DNA from: CALMBW01 sp963779645
Lineage (GTDB): Bacteria; Actinomycetota; CADDZG01; WHSQ01
Reading direction: 5' to 3'
Length of the DNA stretch: 64,000 bases
Assembly: GCA_963779645.1 (NCBI GenBank)
Contig: CAVZYX010000005.1
Span: 1,984,001 to 2,048,000, forward strand
Below, in pieces: positions 33,439 through 43,135 of the stretch. The notes under the pieces were generated by a model. It did not search any database and was not told the origin of the DNA. It was given only the letters and a program-made list of their open reading frames with translations. Position 1 is the stretch's first letter. Each line of letters begins with the position of its first letter. Position numbers and translations under genes: made by a program.

Positions 33439-35023
33439 TCACTCCTTGGTCGCCCACAGCGAGCAGGTGAATAGATCCGGAGCGCAACGTCGGATGTGAC
33501 GGTGGAAAGCTCCGAGGTTCGGATTGCGAGCCTCTCGTCGAAGGCTTAGGACGAGGGCCCGTCTCAAGAAGACGTCCGTTTCCTCCACAGCGAGCTCTCG
33601 AACCTGTCCTGATCTCCAGACCGGGGTCCGACGAAGGGCCCACACTGCCCAAGCTCGAATCGGCCCACTAAGCGATTCGTTCGCTGCGATTCTCCGCGAA
33701 CACCTCTCCCTCCGATCGGCCCCATGTTCTGCTCGAAAGGGCTCGCAGCAAGTGCAACACAAGACCGGAAAACGTGTCATCGGGAGATGAATTCTGCTTT
33801 CGGAAGAGGTCAAAGATAGCATCCGTTGTTTTGGCGTCACTGAGGCTTGTCGCTCCCAAGTACTCCGCTGCTACTGCCGGATCGATGTTCATCTCAAGTG
33901 GCTGCTGGACTAACCACGGGGCAGCGTAGCCGTCCTTTCGAAATGTCATTGCCTTGAGGATTCCACGGAAGCGTCGAACCTCGGGATTCATTACGCCGGC
34001 AATCTCTTCGTCAAAACACCTGCGCAGCAGCTCTGTTGAACGCTTTCGTGGAAGCCTGCCAAAACCCTCAAACAGTGAAGCCAGAACTGAATCATTGATT
34101 AGTTCCAATGCCTCCCAGATGTCCATCGTATGAACGGACTTGCTTTCGTTTCGCCCAAGACCCAAGAGGGCAAGTTCCTCATCGGCCGAACTCGTAGCCC
34201 AGATCCGGTTTGATAGAGAGTGAGCGAAAACCATGACATCGTCCATCCAGCGCAACACTCTTACATCGTCAAGGGCCTCTAGCCGGAGATCCATTGGCAA
34301 GAGGTAACCGTTTCCAAGAACAGCGCATCCTTCGGGTCCGATTGGAATACCTCGTGTACCTTCCGTTCGCGTTCCAGTACGCCAAGATGTCGCAGAGCGT
34401 TTCGGTAGCCCATCGATCGCAACCCCAAGCCACGAGATTGAGTTCAAGAATGTCAATGTCGAGAGTGGGGTAGTACGTTTCGACATCGAGTTTGCTTACA
34501 AGCATTCCGCTCTTGACAAACGCTAGAGCATGGGCACGCATCTGTGCATGAGCTATCCGCACGTCTCTGAAGGCCCAGCCAGGTGGGTTGAGACCAAGAC
34601 GAGATGAGTAAACGTGACTTGGAAGTAATGAGTCGACTTGCGCCACGAGTCTGCCTGCAAGGGTTCGGATAAGAACAAGATCCTCGGGGAGGCGATGCTC
34701 ATCCATCGGATGCGATTCCCACCCTTCGGGTAAGGGAACTTAGTTAGCGCACCGGGATGGATTTCGGAACCCGTAGGCAAAGATTCCACGAACGCGTTTG
34801 GGTATTGCACGATGTCACGGAAACCAATTTGATCCGGAACCTCGAACCGGTCATTCCAAACCGGCAGCCTTTTCAGGTTCGCTAGGAACTCTTCGTCAGA
34901 GAAGCTCGTCGGGTGCCACCCTTCACGTCGCTGTCTACCCACAGTCTCTGGTGTGGGTGCGACAGTTTTCGGGGGAAGAGAGAGGCACCGATGCCTAACC
35001 CGAAAGAGCAGTGTAACCGACAT
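33439..35023 (-). pseudogene. Unusual reverse transcriptase, at least three frameshifts
   Basis: Four frames on the minus strand join into a protein of about 520 residues. The N-terminal part (SDEEFLANLKRLPVW, RDIVQYPNAFVESLP) has no named family. Then come the RT palm motifs: SKLDVETYYPTL (motif A with its Asp), GIPIGPEGCAVLGNGYLLP (motif B) and RWMDDVMVF (motif C, the two Asp at about 34238-34243). A helical C-terminus (PIRAWAVWALRRTPVW) follows to the stop at 33439. Breaks lie near 34700, 34400 and 33680. The retained catalytic motifs argue that the gene is functional in life. This is not a group II intron (no maturase/HNH) and no retron msr-msd region fits upstream. It best resembles the unknown-group/defence-type RTs. 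Confidence 0.65.
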
Positions 35024-35033
35024 ATGTTCGACT

Positions 35034-35544
35034 TCAAGTCCGCGAAGGCCCTTTGCTTACCCAGCGGCCCCAAAGCCGATAACCGAGGTTCGAAGCTTGC
35101 CTAAGGAAGAGACCGCCCTCAAAAGGCGTCGACAGGACGATTGTGGTGCGCGTCGTTACCGACAGCTTCGAGCGGAGGGCATCGACCAGCGACTCCAGGT
35201 CTTTCGTCGACGGTGCTCGCACGATCAGCGCGTAGGAGTTGTCGCCGGCGATGGAGTAGAGGGACTCGACCAGCTCGAACTCGCCGATCAGGGCAGGGAT
35301 GTTGTCGGGGGAGCTGGGGGAGAGGGCTAGCGAGACGATCGCTGTGATGGGAAGGCCCACGGCCTCGAGGTCGATCTCGGCCCGATACCCCTTTATTACG
35401 CCGGCTTCTTCGAGCTTGCGGACCCGTTCGTGGACGGCCGACTGGCTCATCCCAACGGCTTTCGCGACCTCGGCGTAGGACGCTCGGGCGTCTGCTTTCG
35501 AGGCCGCTGAGGATCTTTCTGTCCTTTTCGTCCAGTTTCACCAC
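35034..35544 (-). CDS. Lrp/AsnC family regulator, one frameshift
   Basis: A transcription regulator of about 170 residues. The N-terminal HTH (VKLDEKDRKILSGLKADAR, AKAVGMSQSAVHERVRKLEEAGVIKGY) is split by one extra base at about 35497: CTCGAAAGC must lose a G to give the conserved LKADARASYAEVAKAVG. The C-terminal RAM domain (ITAIVSLALSP, EFELVESLYSIAGDNSYALIV) is intact. Lrp proteins form octamers and sense amino acids. It is divergent from kamA, and a palindrome lies in the shared promoter region, so it probably controls lysine breakdown, activated or derepressed by lysine or a product. Confidence 0.85.
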
Positions 35545-35567
35545 CGGACATCCTTCCCTTGAATGGC

Positions 35568-35596
35568 TTGGAAACCGAATGATATTCGGCTATGAT
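35568..35596 (+). promoter_or_regulatory. kamA promoter with palindromic operator
   Basis: TTGGAA (35568-35573) and TATGAT (35591-35596) are 17 bases apart. The spacer contains the perfect inverted repeat CCGAAT-GAT-ATTCGG (35575-35589). A factor bound there would touch both promoter boxes; the neighbouring divergent Lrp regulator is the obvious candidate. Transcription would start near 35603, giving a leader of about 55 bases before the kamA ATG, with a GAGGAGG ribosome site. Confidence 0.6.
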
Positions 35597-35658
35597 GCCG
35601 ATGTCCAGGACAAACCGCGAGCCTGGCATGCCGATGAGACTCAATGAGGAGGACCGAC

Positions 35659-37053
35659 ATGACCATGCAAGCCATGCCCGAGACCTCCACCGATCGCGCT
35701 CTGCGCGCTCACGCCGGCCCCCAGCCCTACACCTATCCACCGCAGATCGACTTCGTCGAGCCTGACTGGACGCGGCTCCCCGGATACAAGGACGTCACCA
35801 CCGCTCAGTGGGAAGACGCCAAGTGGCAGCGCCAGAACACGGTCAAGAACCTCGACCAGCTGCGCAAGGTCTACCAGGACCTGATCCCCGAGGCCTACTA
35901 CGAGCAGATAAAGAAGGACCAGGAGCTGCGGGCGACGATGAGCATGCTCGTGCCCCCGCAGATGCTCAACACGATCCGTGAGGACGACTTCGAGGGCGAC
36001 CCGATCCGCCGCTACATGATCCCGATGTTCCAGGACCGCCAGGTCGAGTTCCCGAGCCACCCGTTCTCGGAGCGCGACAGCCTCCACGAAGCGGACATGT
36101 GGGCGGTCGAGGGCCTCACGCATCGCTACCCGACGAAGGTGCTCGCCGAGCTCCTCGCGACCTGCCCCCAGTATTGCGGGCACTGCACGCGCATGGACCT
36201 CGTCGGCAACAACGTCGCGCAGGTCGTCAAGCACCGCTTCGAGATGAAGAACAAGGAGCGCTACGAGGCGATCCTCGAGTACCTGCGGGTGACGCCGAGC
36301 GTCCGTGACGTGGTCGTGAGCGGGGGAGACATCGCCAACCTGCCGATCCACCAGCTCGAGGACTTCATCACGCAGCTCGTCGCGATCGAGAACATCAAGG
36401 ACGTGCGACTCGCGACCAAAGGTCTGATGGGGCTACCGCAGCACTTCCTGCAGGACGACGTCCTCGCGGGGATGGAGCGCATCGCGAAGGTTGCTCTCGA
36501 GCACGACGTCGACGTCGCTATCCACGTGCACATCAACCACGCTCAGTCGGTGACGCCGCTCGTTGCGAAGGTAGCCAAGAAGATGCACGAGATGGGCTAC
36601 CGGGACGTGCGCAACCAGGGCGTTCTGATGCGGGGAGTCAACAACAGCCCGAAGGCTCTGCTCGACCTGTCGTTCATGCTCCAGGACAAGGCCAAGATCC
36701 TTCCGTACTACCTCTATATGTGCGACATGATCCCGAACGCCGAGCAGTGGCGCCTGTCGGTGCACGAGGCCCAGCAGCTCCAGCACGCCATCATGGGTTA
36801 CCTGCCCGGGTTCGCCACGCCGCGCATCGTGTGCGACGTGCCGTACGTCGGCAAGCGCTGGGTGCACCAGGTCGAGGAGTACGACCGGGTCAAGGGCATC
36901 AGCTACTGGACCAAGAACTACCGCAACGGGATCGAGTACGACGACCCCGAGGCGCTGGCCAAGACCTATCCCTATTACGACCCGATCTACACCTTGCCGC
37001 CCGACGGTCAGGAGTACTGGCGTAGGTTCGTAGCCGAATCCAAGACCGCCTGA
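35659..37053 (+). CDS. kamA: Lysine 2,3-aminomutase
   Basis: A 464-residue radical SAM enzyme that interconverts L-lysine and L-beta-lysine with a 4Fe-4S cluster and PLP. The cluster motif CPQYCGHC places the Cys at residues 169, 173 and 176. Further family motifs are VVVSGGD, the IHVHINH segment and a DVPYVGKRW segment whose Lys399 is the likely PLP anchor. ATG 35659 follows GAGGAGG; an in-frame ATG at 35644 would include the ribosome site. It is the first gene of an operon with kdd, kamD and kamE, making this the clostridial-type lysine fermentation route and not a tRNA or antibiotic enzyme. Confidence 0.9.
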   Translation: MTMQAMPETSTDRALRAHAGPQPYTYPPQIDFVEPDWTRLPGYKDVTTAQWEDAKWQRQNTVKNLDQLRKVYQDLIPEAYYEQIKKDQELRATMSMLVPPQMLNTIREDDFEGDPIRRYMIPMFQDRQVEFPSHPFSERDSLHEADMWAVEGLTHRYPTKVLAELLATCPQYCGHCTRMDLVGNNVAQVVKHRFEMKNKERYEAILEYLRVTPSVRDVVVSGGDIANLPIHQLEDFITQLVAIENIKDVRLATKGLMGLPQHFLQDDVLAGMERIAKVALEHDVDVAIHVHINHAQSVTPLVAKVAKKMHEMGYRDVRNQGVLMRGVNNSPKALLDLSFMLQDKAKILPYYLYMCDMIPNAEQWRLSVHEAQQLQHAIMGYLPGFATPRIVCDVPYVGKRWVHQVEEYDRVKGISYWTKNYRNGIEYDDPEALAKTYPYYDPIYTLPPDGQEYWRRFVAESKTA

Positions 37054-37066
37054 AGGGCCGTTTCTG

Positions 37067-38073
37067 ATGGAGCGCTTCGGAACGCACCGATCCGTGGAGC
37101 CGCGCGGCACCTTGCCGCAGCAGGCTCGCGTCCTGGACCCGTCGGCGCGCGCTGGCCGACGACGAGGTCTTGATCGACGTCGACTATCTCAACATCGACT
37201 CGGCTTCGTGGCACCAGATGCGCGAGGCGTGCTCCGGTGATGCCGACCGGATGAAAGAGATGATCCTCGGCATCGTTTCCGAGCGCGGCAAGATGCAGAA
37301 CCCGGTGACGGGGTCGGGCGGGATGCTCGTGGGAACGGTGGCCGAGCTGGGCGCGCATCGAACGGAGCCGAGCGTTGGGACGCGGGTCGCGACGTTGGTG
37401 TCGCTGACACTGACTCCGCTGCGCTTGGACGAGATCGTCGAGCTCGATCCCGCGTCCGAGCAGGTGAAGATCAAGGGTCAAGCGATCCTGTTCGGCTCCG
37501 GTATCTACGCCGAGGTTCCTTCCGATCTCGATGAACGCACCGTGTTGTCGGTGCTGGACGTGTGTGGCGCGCCCGCGTGGGCCGCTCGTCTCGTCGAACC
37601 GGGGATGAAAGTGGTCGTCATCGGTGCCGGGGGTAAGTCCGGGATGCTGGTGTCGGCTCAGGCGTCGCGCAAGGTGGGCGATGACGGGCGGGTCCTGGGG
37701 CTGTGCTGGCCGGCCGAGACCGTCGCTGCTGCTGAAGACGCCGGCGCGGAGGCCGTCGCGGTCGACTGCACCGATCCTCTGGCGGTGATGAACGCCGTTG
37801 TCGAGGCATTCGAGGGCGAACTCGCCGACCTCGTCGTGGTGTGCGCCAACGTTCCCGGTTGTGAAGGGGGAGCCATCCTGTCCTGCGACGACGAGGGCCG
37901 GGTGCTGTTCTTCTCGATGGCTACGTCGTTCTCGTCGGCGGCCCTCGTTGCCGAGGGCCTCGGGAAAGCTTGCGAGATGACGATCGGGAACGGCTTCGTG
38001 CCCGGGTCACGCGGAACTCGCTCTGAAGCTCGTTCGATCGGAACCGGCTCTCCTGAAGAGGTTCCAACCATGA
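37067..38073 (+). CDS. kdd: L-erythro-3,5-diaminohexanoate dehydrogenase, two frameshifts
   Basis: NAD(P)-dependent dehydrogenase of the lysine pathway, about 335 residues. The start (MERFGTHRSVEPRG) is in one frame; one extra base in GCGCGCGCTGG (37149-37153) shifts to the main frame (ADDEVLIDVDYLNIDSAS). The Rossmann motif is VVVIGAGGKSGM. A second extra base in CCCGGGT (38001-38007) moves the real ending (HAELALKLVRSEPALLKRF) into a third frame that stops at TGA 38071-38073. That stop overlaps the ATG of the next gene (ATGA). The second indel makes kdd look fused to the amidohydrolase; it is not a true fusion. Confidence 0.82.
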
Positions 38074-39614
38074 GCACCATCCTGTTCGTCAACGGCACGA
38101 TCCACACCAACGTCGGCACCGAGAGTCCCATGTGGGTGCTGATCGCAGACAACCTGGTCAAGACCGTGCACGTGGGAGCTTCTGACGAGACTCCAACCGC
38201 GGACCGAGTGGTCGACCTACAGGGTGGGACCTTGGTTCCCGCCTTCCGCGATGCCCACGTTCACCTTCCGGCTACCGGCCTCTACAAGACGGGACTCGAC
38301 TTCCGGGGGGAGACCAAAGCATCCGCGATCCTCGACGCCTACGAGAAGCGTGCAGTTGGCGGGGGGATGCTCTTCGGGGGGAACTTCGAGGATCCGCTCG
38401 ATGAACCATTGCTTGGGGCGGACCTCGATCGTGTGGTCGGGGATCAACCGGCCCTCCTCGTTCGAGCCGATATGCATTCGGTCATCGCCTCGTCCGCTCT
38501 GATGCGCGAGCTGAAACTCGAAGAGCTCGAAGGCGTGGATCTCGGCCCGGATGGAGCGCCGACCGGCTACCTCCGTGAGCTTGCCGCGTCGGAGGCTTAC
38601 AAGTGGTTCGAGAGCAACCTTCCTCGCCAGCAGCAGGTCGATGCGATCCGGGCCGCGGTGCAGCACGCCTACAGCAAGGGCATCGCAGAGGTGCACGAGA
38701 TGTTCGTCGTCGAGTGGCGCGGCTGGGAGTCCGCCGAGATCCTGAATGAGGCGATCGATGGCGTCGCTCTCGATGTTGCGCCGTTCTTCGGCACGACCGA
38801 GGTCGAGCGGATCGTTGAGATGGGCATCCCCAGGATCGGTGGCGATTGGTTCCTCGACGGAAGCTTCGGCTCGCACACCGCCTGGATGTCCGAGCCCTAT
38901 CCAGGCGAGGTTCCCGCCGGATCCACTCCTACGGGGATCGCTTATCGCTCGGACGAGGAGGTCTTCGACTTCTTCTTCCGGTCGGTCGAGGCAGGACTGA
39001 AGGTCGGTGTGCATGCGATCGGCGATGCCGCGATCGAGCAATGCATCGCGACGTGGGAGAAGGTCGCCGACAAGGTAGGGCTAGATGTTGTGCGCAAGCT
39101 TGGCCACCGGATCGAGCATTTCGAATGCGCCACCGACGACCACATCAAACGGGCCGCGACCTTGGGTCTTCGCGCCAGCGTCCAGCCGGCGTTCGACCAC
39201 TACTGGGGAGGGCCGGACGAGCTCTACTCGCGTCGGATCGGTTGGGATCGAGCGCGAGTGATGAACAGGTTCAGGTCGATGGCCGATGGCGGGTTACTCA
39301 TGGGGGCCGGCTCGGATTCGACCGTGACTCCGATGGATCCGTTCCTGCAGATGTACTCGCTGCGCCACCACCACCGGGAGGTGGAACGCCTGTCGCCGAG
39401 GCATGCATTCGAGATGAATACCGTCGGCCCCGCTGCGATCAACGGGCACTCTCACATCAAAGGGTCGTTCGAGGCCGGGATGCAGGCCGACCTCGTCTGG
39501 CTCGATCGCGATCCGTTGGCTGTGAGCGATGAGGAACTCCTTGCCACCGAAGTGCTCGGTACCTGGATCGCAGGTAAGAGGGTGTGGCCGGAGGCCGAGG
39601 CCGAGGCATCGTGA
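38070..39614 (+). CDS. YtcJ-like amidohydrolase in the lysine operon
   Basis: A 514-residue metal-dependent hydrolase of the amidohydrolase-3 (YtcJ) type. Marks: start ILFVNGTIHTN, V-DLQGGTLVPAFRDAHVHL (first metal site), DGSFGSHTAWM, GLKVGVHAIGDAA and GHRIEHFECA (His sites), and MGAGSDSTVTPMDP. It is embedded by ATGA and GTGA overlaps between kdd and kamD, where known lysine fermentation clusters do not usually carry such a gene. It might free lysine or an intermediate from an N-acyl or cyclic form; the substrate is unknown. Confidence 0.85.
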   Translation: MSTILFVNGTIHTNVGTESPMWVLIADNLVKTVHVGASDETPTADRVVDLQGGTLVPAFRDAHVHLPATGLYKTGLDFRGETKASAILDAYEKRAVGGGMLFGGNFEDPLDEPLLGADLDRVVGDQPALLVRADMHSVIASSALMRELKLEELEGVDLGPDGAPTGYLRELAASEAYKWFESNLPRQQQVDAIRAAVQHAYSKGIAEVHEMFVVEWRGWESAEILNEAIDGVALDVAPFFGTTEVERIVEMGIPRIGGDWFLDGSFGSHTAWMSEPYPGEVPAGSTPTGIAYRSDEEVFDFFFRSVEAGLKVGVHAIGDAAIEQCIATWEKVADKVGLDVVRKLGHRIEHFECATDDHIKRAATLGLRASVQPAFDHYWGGPDELYSRRIGWDRARVMNRFRSMADGGLLMGAGSDSTVTPMDPFLQMYSLRHHHREVERLSPRHAFEMNTVGPAAINGHSHIKGSFEAGMQADLVWLDRDPLAVSDEELLATEVLGTWIAGKRVWPEAEAEAS

Positions 39615-41208
39615 AGACACCTCAACCTTTCCAGCGTCCGTTGGGCCGACTGCGGATAGATAAGGCAGCCGTCCAGGAGTGTCGTGATCTAGCAGCCGAG
39701 ATCAGTGCGCCGATCGAAGAACTCGCGCGGACCCACACGACCGTGTCGATCGAGAGAGCCTGCCTACGTCTGGTCGGAGTAGACGGGGTGGTCGGAGACG
39801 GGGTCGAGGCAACGCCGATCCCGAACGCCGTCGTCGACAAGGTGAGGGAGTCCATCGGACTCGAGAGGGGCGTTCTGATGCCGTTCTTCCACGCGGTCGG
39901 CGACGGAGACATCCAAGCCACCGCAGAGGGGATAGCGGACGGTTCCATCACACCGGTGTGGCCCGAAGGATCCGATCTCGAGGCGGCTCAAGCGAAAGCG
40001 ACAGAGCACGCACGCCATGCCGTCGACAACATCGCCGCGGCTCGCGACGTTCGCTCGATGAAGGTGGACAAGGTCGGCGACGCCGCGAAACCGTGGTTCT
40101 ACCTGATCGTCGCGACCGGCAACATCCACGAGGACATCCCCCAGGCTCAATCGGCGGCCCGCAACGGCGCCGATGTGATCGCTGTCATCAGATCGACGGG
40201 GCAGAGCCTGCTGGACTACGTGCCCTACGGCGCGACGACCGATGGATTCGCCGGGACCTATGCAACGCAAGAGAACTTCCGTCTTATGCGCAAGGCACTC
40301 GACGAGGTCGGCGAGGAGCTCGGCCGATACATCCGCCTGACCAACTACGCGAGTGGGCTTTGCATGCCGGAGATCGCCGCGATGGCCGCGATGGAACGAC
40401 TCGACATGATGCTCAACGACTGTATGTACGGGATCATCTTCCGCGACATCAACATGCAGCGGACGTTCGTGGACCAGCACTTCTCTCGCATGATCCACAG
40501 CCTCGCTGGCATCGTCATCAACACCGGTGAGGACAACTACCTCACCACGGCCGACGCGGTTGAAGCCGCTCACACGGTTCTCGCTTCGCAGCTTACTGAA
40601 CGAGCGACTTGGCGTGGGCGGCCGGTCTGCCGTCGGAACAGCAGGGGCTCGGCCACGCGTTCGAGATCGATCCCGACGTGCCCGACCAGATCGCCCTCGA
40701 GATCGCTCACGCACAGCTCGTACGTGAGGTGTTCCCGGACTCGCCGTTGAAGTACATGCCCCCGACCAAGCACATGACCGGTGACATCTTCCAAGGGTTC
40801 CTGCTGGACGGGATGTTCAACTTCGTCGGCGCGATCACGGGGCAGGACATCATGCTTCTCGGGATGTTGACCGAAGGCGTGCACACGCCGTTCCTGTCGG
40901 ACCGGGATCTGGCGCTCAACAACGCCAACTACATCTTCCGCGGAGCCGCAACGCTCGCCGGCGAGGTCACCTTCGCCGAGGGCGGCGACGTCGAACGTCG
41001 CGCCAACCAAGTGCTCGAGGAGACCCGCCAGATGCTGCGCAAGGTTGCTGACATCGGGATGTTCGCGGCGATCGAGGCCGGGATGTTCGCCGACACAGTG
41101 CGGCCGCGTGATGGAGGCAAGGGCCTCGACGGCGTGGTTCATCGCGGCGACGGCTACTTCAACCCGATCACCGACGAGCTCTCGTCTCGCTTGGGGGTGA
41201 CCTCATGA
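39611..41208 (+). CDS. kamD: Beta-lysine 5,6-aminomutase alpha subunit, one frameshift
   Basis: About 532 residues from GTG 39611, which overlaps the previous stop. It is the catalytic TIM-barrel subunit that uses PLP and adenosylcobalamin. Motifs include PFQRPLGRLRIDKAAV, IRSTGQSLLDYVPYGATTDG and LTNYASGLCMPEIA in the first frame, and after one missing base near 40600, WAAGLPSEQQGLGHAFEIDP, YMPPTKHMTGDIF and VEAGMFADTVRP-like endings in the second. The last part ends VTS at 41208, where the kamE ATG begins (ATGA). Confidence 0.85.
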
Positions 41209-41937
41209 CCGAGATCAAGCCTTATGGCGACTGGACCGACGACGGCAAGATCCAGCTGTCGTTCACGTTGCCGATGCCGGAAGGCGAGCGCGCTCGACAA
41301 GCCGCGATCGCACTGGCTCAGAAGATGGGGTTCGAGCGGATCCTGGTTGCGCACATGAAGGGGATGGGACCGGACTACACCTATTTCGTCGTGTACGGCT
41401 CCACGACCCACTCGGTCGATCCCGATTCGCTCACCGTCACGGAGCGCGAGTTCCCACTGCTTACGCCGAAGGAAGTAAACCTCGCGATCCGGGAGGGGCT
41501 GAAACGGCAGCTCGTCGTGGTGGGGGCGTGTACCGGGACCGACGCGCACACGGTTGGTCTCGACGCGATCCTGTCGATGAAGGGGTTCGCCGGCGATAAG
41601 GGTCTCGAGTACTACCACGAGATGTTGGTGCACAACCTCGGCTCCCAGGTAACACCGGAAGAGATCGTGGCGTCCGTCCGCGACGAGTCCGCCGACGCGG
41701 TGCTGATCAGCCAGGTCGTCACCCAGCGCGACGCGCACATCCACCACCTGAGCGGAAGTGCAAGGGCGCGCTCGAGGAGGCCGGGTTACGTGACCGGTCA
41801 CGTTGATCGGAGGAGGCCCCCGCTTCTCGCCCGAACAAGCCGAGACCCTCGGCTACGACCGCATCTTCACCCGCGGCACCAAGCCATCAGAGGTAGCGAG
41901 CTACCTCGCCTGGTCCATCGCACGCCGAGCGGCGTAG
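41205..41937 (+). CDS. kamE: Beta-lysine 5,6-aminomutase beta subunit, two frameshifts
   Basis: Cobalamin-binding subunit of about 244 residues. The N-terminal dimerisation part starts IKPYGDWTDDGKIQLSFTLP. The Rossmann B12 domain holds ACTGTDAHTVGLD, in which DAHTVG gives the lower-axial His for B12, and MKGFAGDKGLEYY. Two single-base breaks near 41750 and 41795 hide the end, which resumes as KGALEEAGLRD and then LIGGGPRFSPEQAETLGYDRIF, with GTKPSEVASYLA to TAG 41935-41937. It is the last gene of the operon. Confidence 0.83.
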
Positions 41938-41941
41938 CTGA

Positions 41942-42271
41942 CTACTTCGGTGGGAGTGTGGCGACGAAGTCCAGTGCTGGTTGGAGTCGTGTTCGCAGCG
42001 ACTGCTCCGTCTTGATGCCTGCCGCAGCAACGAATACATAGGCCTTCATCGGTCGTCCTGTGAAATCCATGGGACGGACGTGTTTGTCCGCGAGGGCTGC
42101 AGCGGCCCCCTCGGCGCCCAGCCGGAGCATGAGATCGTCGCCGACCACCCCACAGCACATGTGGCCCTTCACCATGAAGGCCAGACCCCCGAACATCTTG
42201 CGCTCGTCGAGGTCGCCTTCTTCCTGGAGAACCTCTCCTACGCGTGCTGCGAGCTCTTCGCTGTAGGCCAT
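41942..42271 (-). CDS. TfoX N-terminal domain protein
   Basis: A 109-residue protein with the TfoX/Sxy N-terminal domain: AYSEELAARVGEVL, KMFGGLAFMVKGHM, CCGVVGDDLMLRLG and RPMDFTGRPMKAYV. ATG 42271 is preferred over the TTG two codons upstream. The domain occurs alone in many bacteria, with no proven role in competence there. It is convergent with kamE, four bases apart. Confidence 0.85.
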   Translation of the reverse strand: MAYSEELAARVGEVLQEEGDLDERKMFGGLAFMVKGHMCCGVVGDDLMLRLGAEGAAAALADKHVRPMDFTGRPMKAYVFVAAAGIKTEQSLRTRLQPALDFVATLPPK

Positions 42272-42342
42272 CGGCAAGGATTATACGAACGAACGCTTTC
42301 CGAAGACATGGAGATCAGCGTGGAGGTAGGAGGTTCCGGGGC

Positions 42343-42577
42343 CTAGCCTTCCGCAGGACGGGTGATGTAGCAGTCGGGTTCGATGTCGTCCCACGCGCTA
42401 TCGGGGGTGTCCGGCGGGATCTGGACCTCGACTATGAGGATGAGTTCGGTGGATGCCGGCAGTTCGTCCGGATAGACGATGCCGGGCTTGCTCTTCCGGC
42501 TGGGCCGCCGGGGTAGGCCCGGAGCCACAAGCGGTAGCCACGACCAGGCAGCAGCAAGCGACCGCAACACGTCCCAT
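42343..42577 (-). CDS. Small lipoprotein, one frameshift
   Basis: ATG 42577 starts GRVAVACCCLVVATAC, a lipoprotein signal with lipobox ATAC. The mature part in the next frame (KSKPGIVYPDELPASTELILIVEVQIPPD, ending CYITRPAEG) begins after one indel near 42498. About 78 residues. No function evident. Confidence 0.55.
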
Positions 42578-42673
42578 GCATGGTGAGACGCCCGGTCGAG
42601 GCATGACGGTTCCATCCTCGACGGGGACCGATGTCGTCACCCGAGCAGGCCTACTGATTCGTAAGCTGGATGG

Positions 42674-43048
42674 ATGAGAGGCCCTAAGAACGTTCGTCGT
42701 CGGCTGCTCGTGTTCGCACTGGGGTTCCCCGAGGCTTGGGAAGACCATCCGTGGGATTCGGACGTCGCCAAGGTCAATAAGAAGGTGTTCGTGTTCTTCG
42801 GCCACGAGGATGCCGAGGAGCCCGGGATGGCGGTGAAGCTCCGGGACAGCCATGATCAAGCGATGTCCACGGCAGGCACAAGCCCCACCGCCTACGGCCT
42901 CGGGAAGTCCGGCTGGGTCAGCATCTCGTTCAGCGAGGCGCACATGACCGTAGGCGTCCTGGAGGACTGGATCGAAGAGAGCTACCGGACCATCGCTCCG
43001 AGACGTTTGGTCGCCTTGCTTGATCGAGCCGACCGAAAACCCCCTTAA
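42674..43048 (+). CDS. MmcQ/YjbR family protein
   Basis: A 124-residue protein with the YjbR fold features: FALGFPEAWEDHPWD, KVFVFFG, MAVKLRD and a C-terminal EESYRTIAPRRLVALL helix. The family is described as DNA-binding-like (CyaY fold), but the cellular role is not known. Stands alone between the lipoprotein gene and the HD-GYP gene. Confidence 0.85.
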   Translation: MRGPKNVRRRLLVFALGFPEAWEDHPWDSDVAKVNKKVFVFFGHEDAEEPGMAVKLRDSHDQAMSTAGTSPTAYGLGKSGWVSISFSEAHMTVGVLEDWIEESYRTIAPRRLVALLDRADRKPP

Positions 43049-43135
43049 GAGGACAAGCAGGGCTGTCGAAGGCAATAGGTAAGGGGTGGTCAAGATGCGG
43101 CCGCCCAACCGCCGCCGTCAGAAAAGGCTCTCGAT

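Noticed and set aside
33439..35023. Retron or group II intron RT
   Set aside because: No space for an msr-msd region upstream (an Lrp gene ends within about 10-100 bases) and no maturase or endonuclease domain.
37170..39614. 814-residue dehydrogenase-amidohydrolase fusion
   Set aside because: A one-base correction restores the canonical kdd end and a normal overlapping start; two genes are more likely.
42398..43108. 236-residue minus-strand frame
   Set aside because: It runs antisense to the YjbR gene; only its last part is real, as the lipoprotein signal of the gene at 42343-42577.
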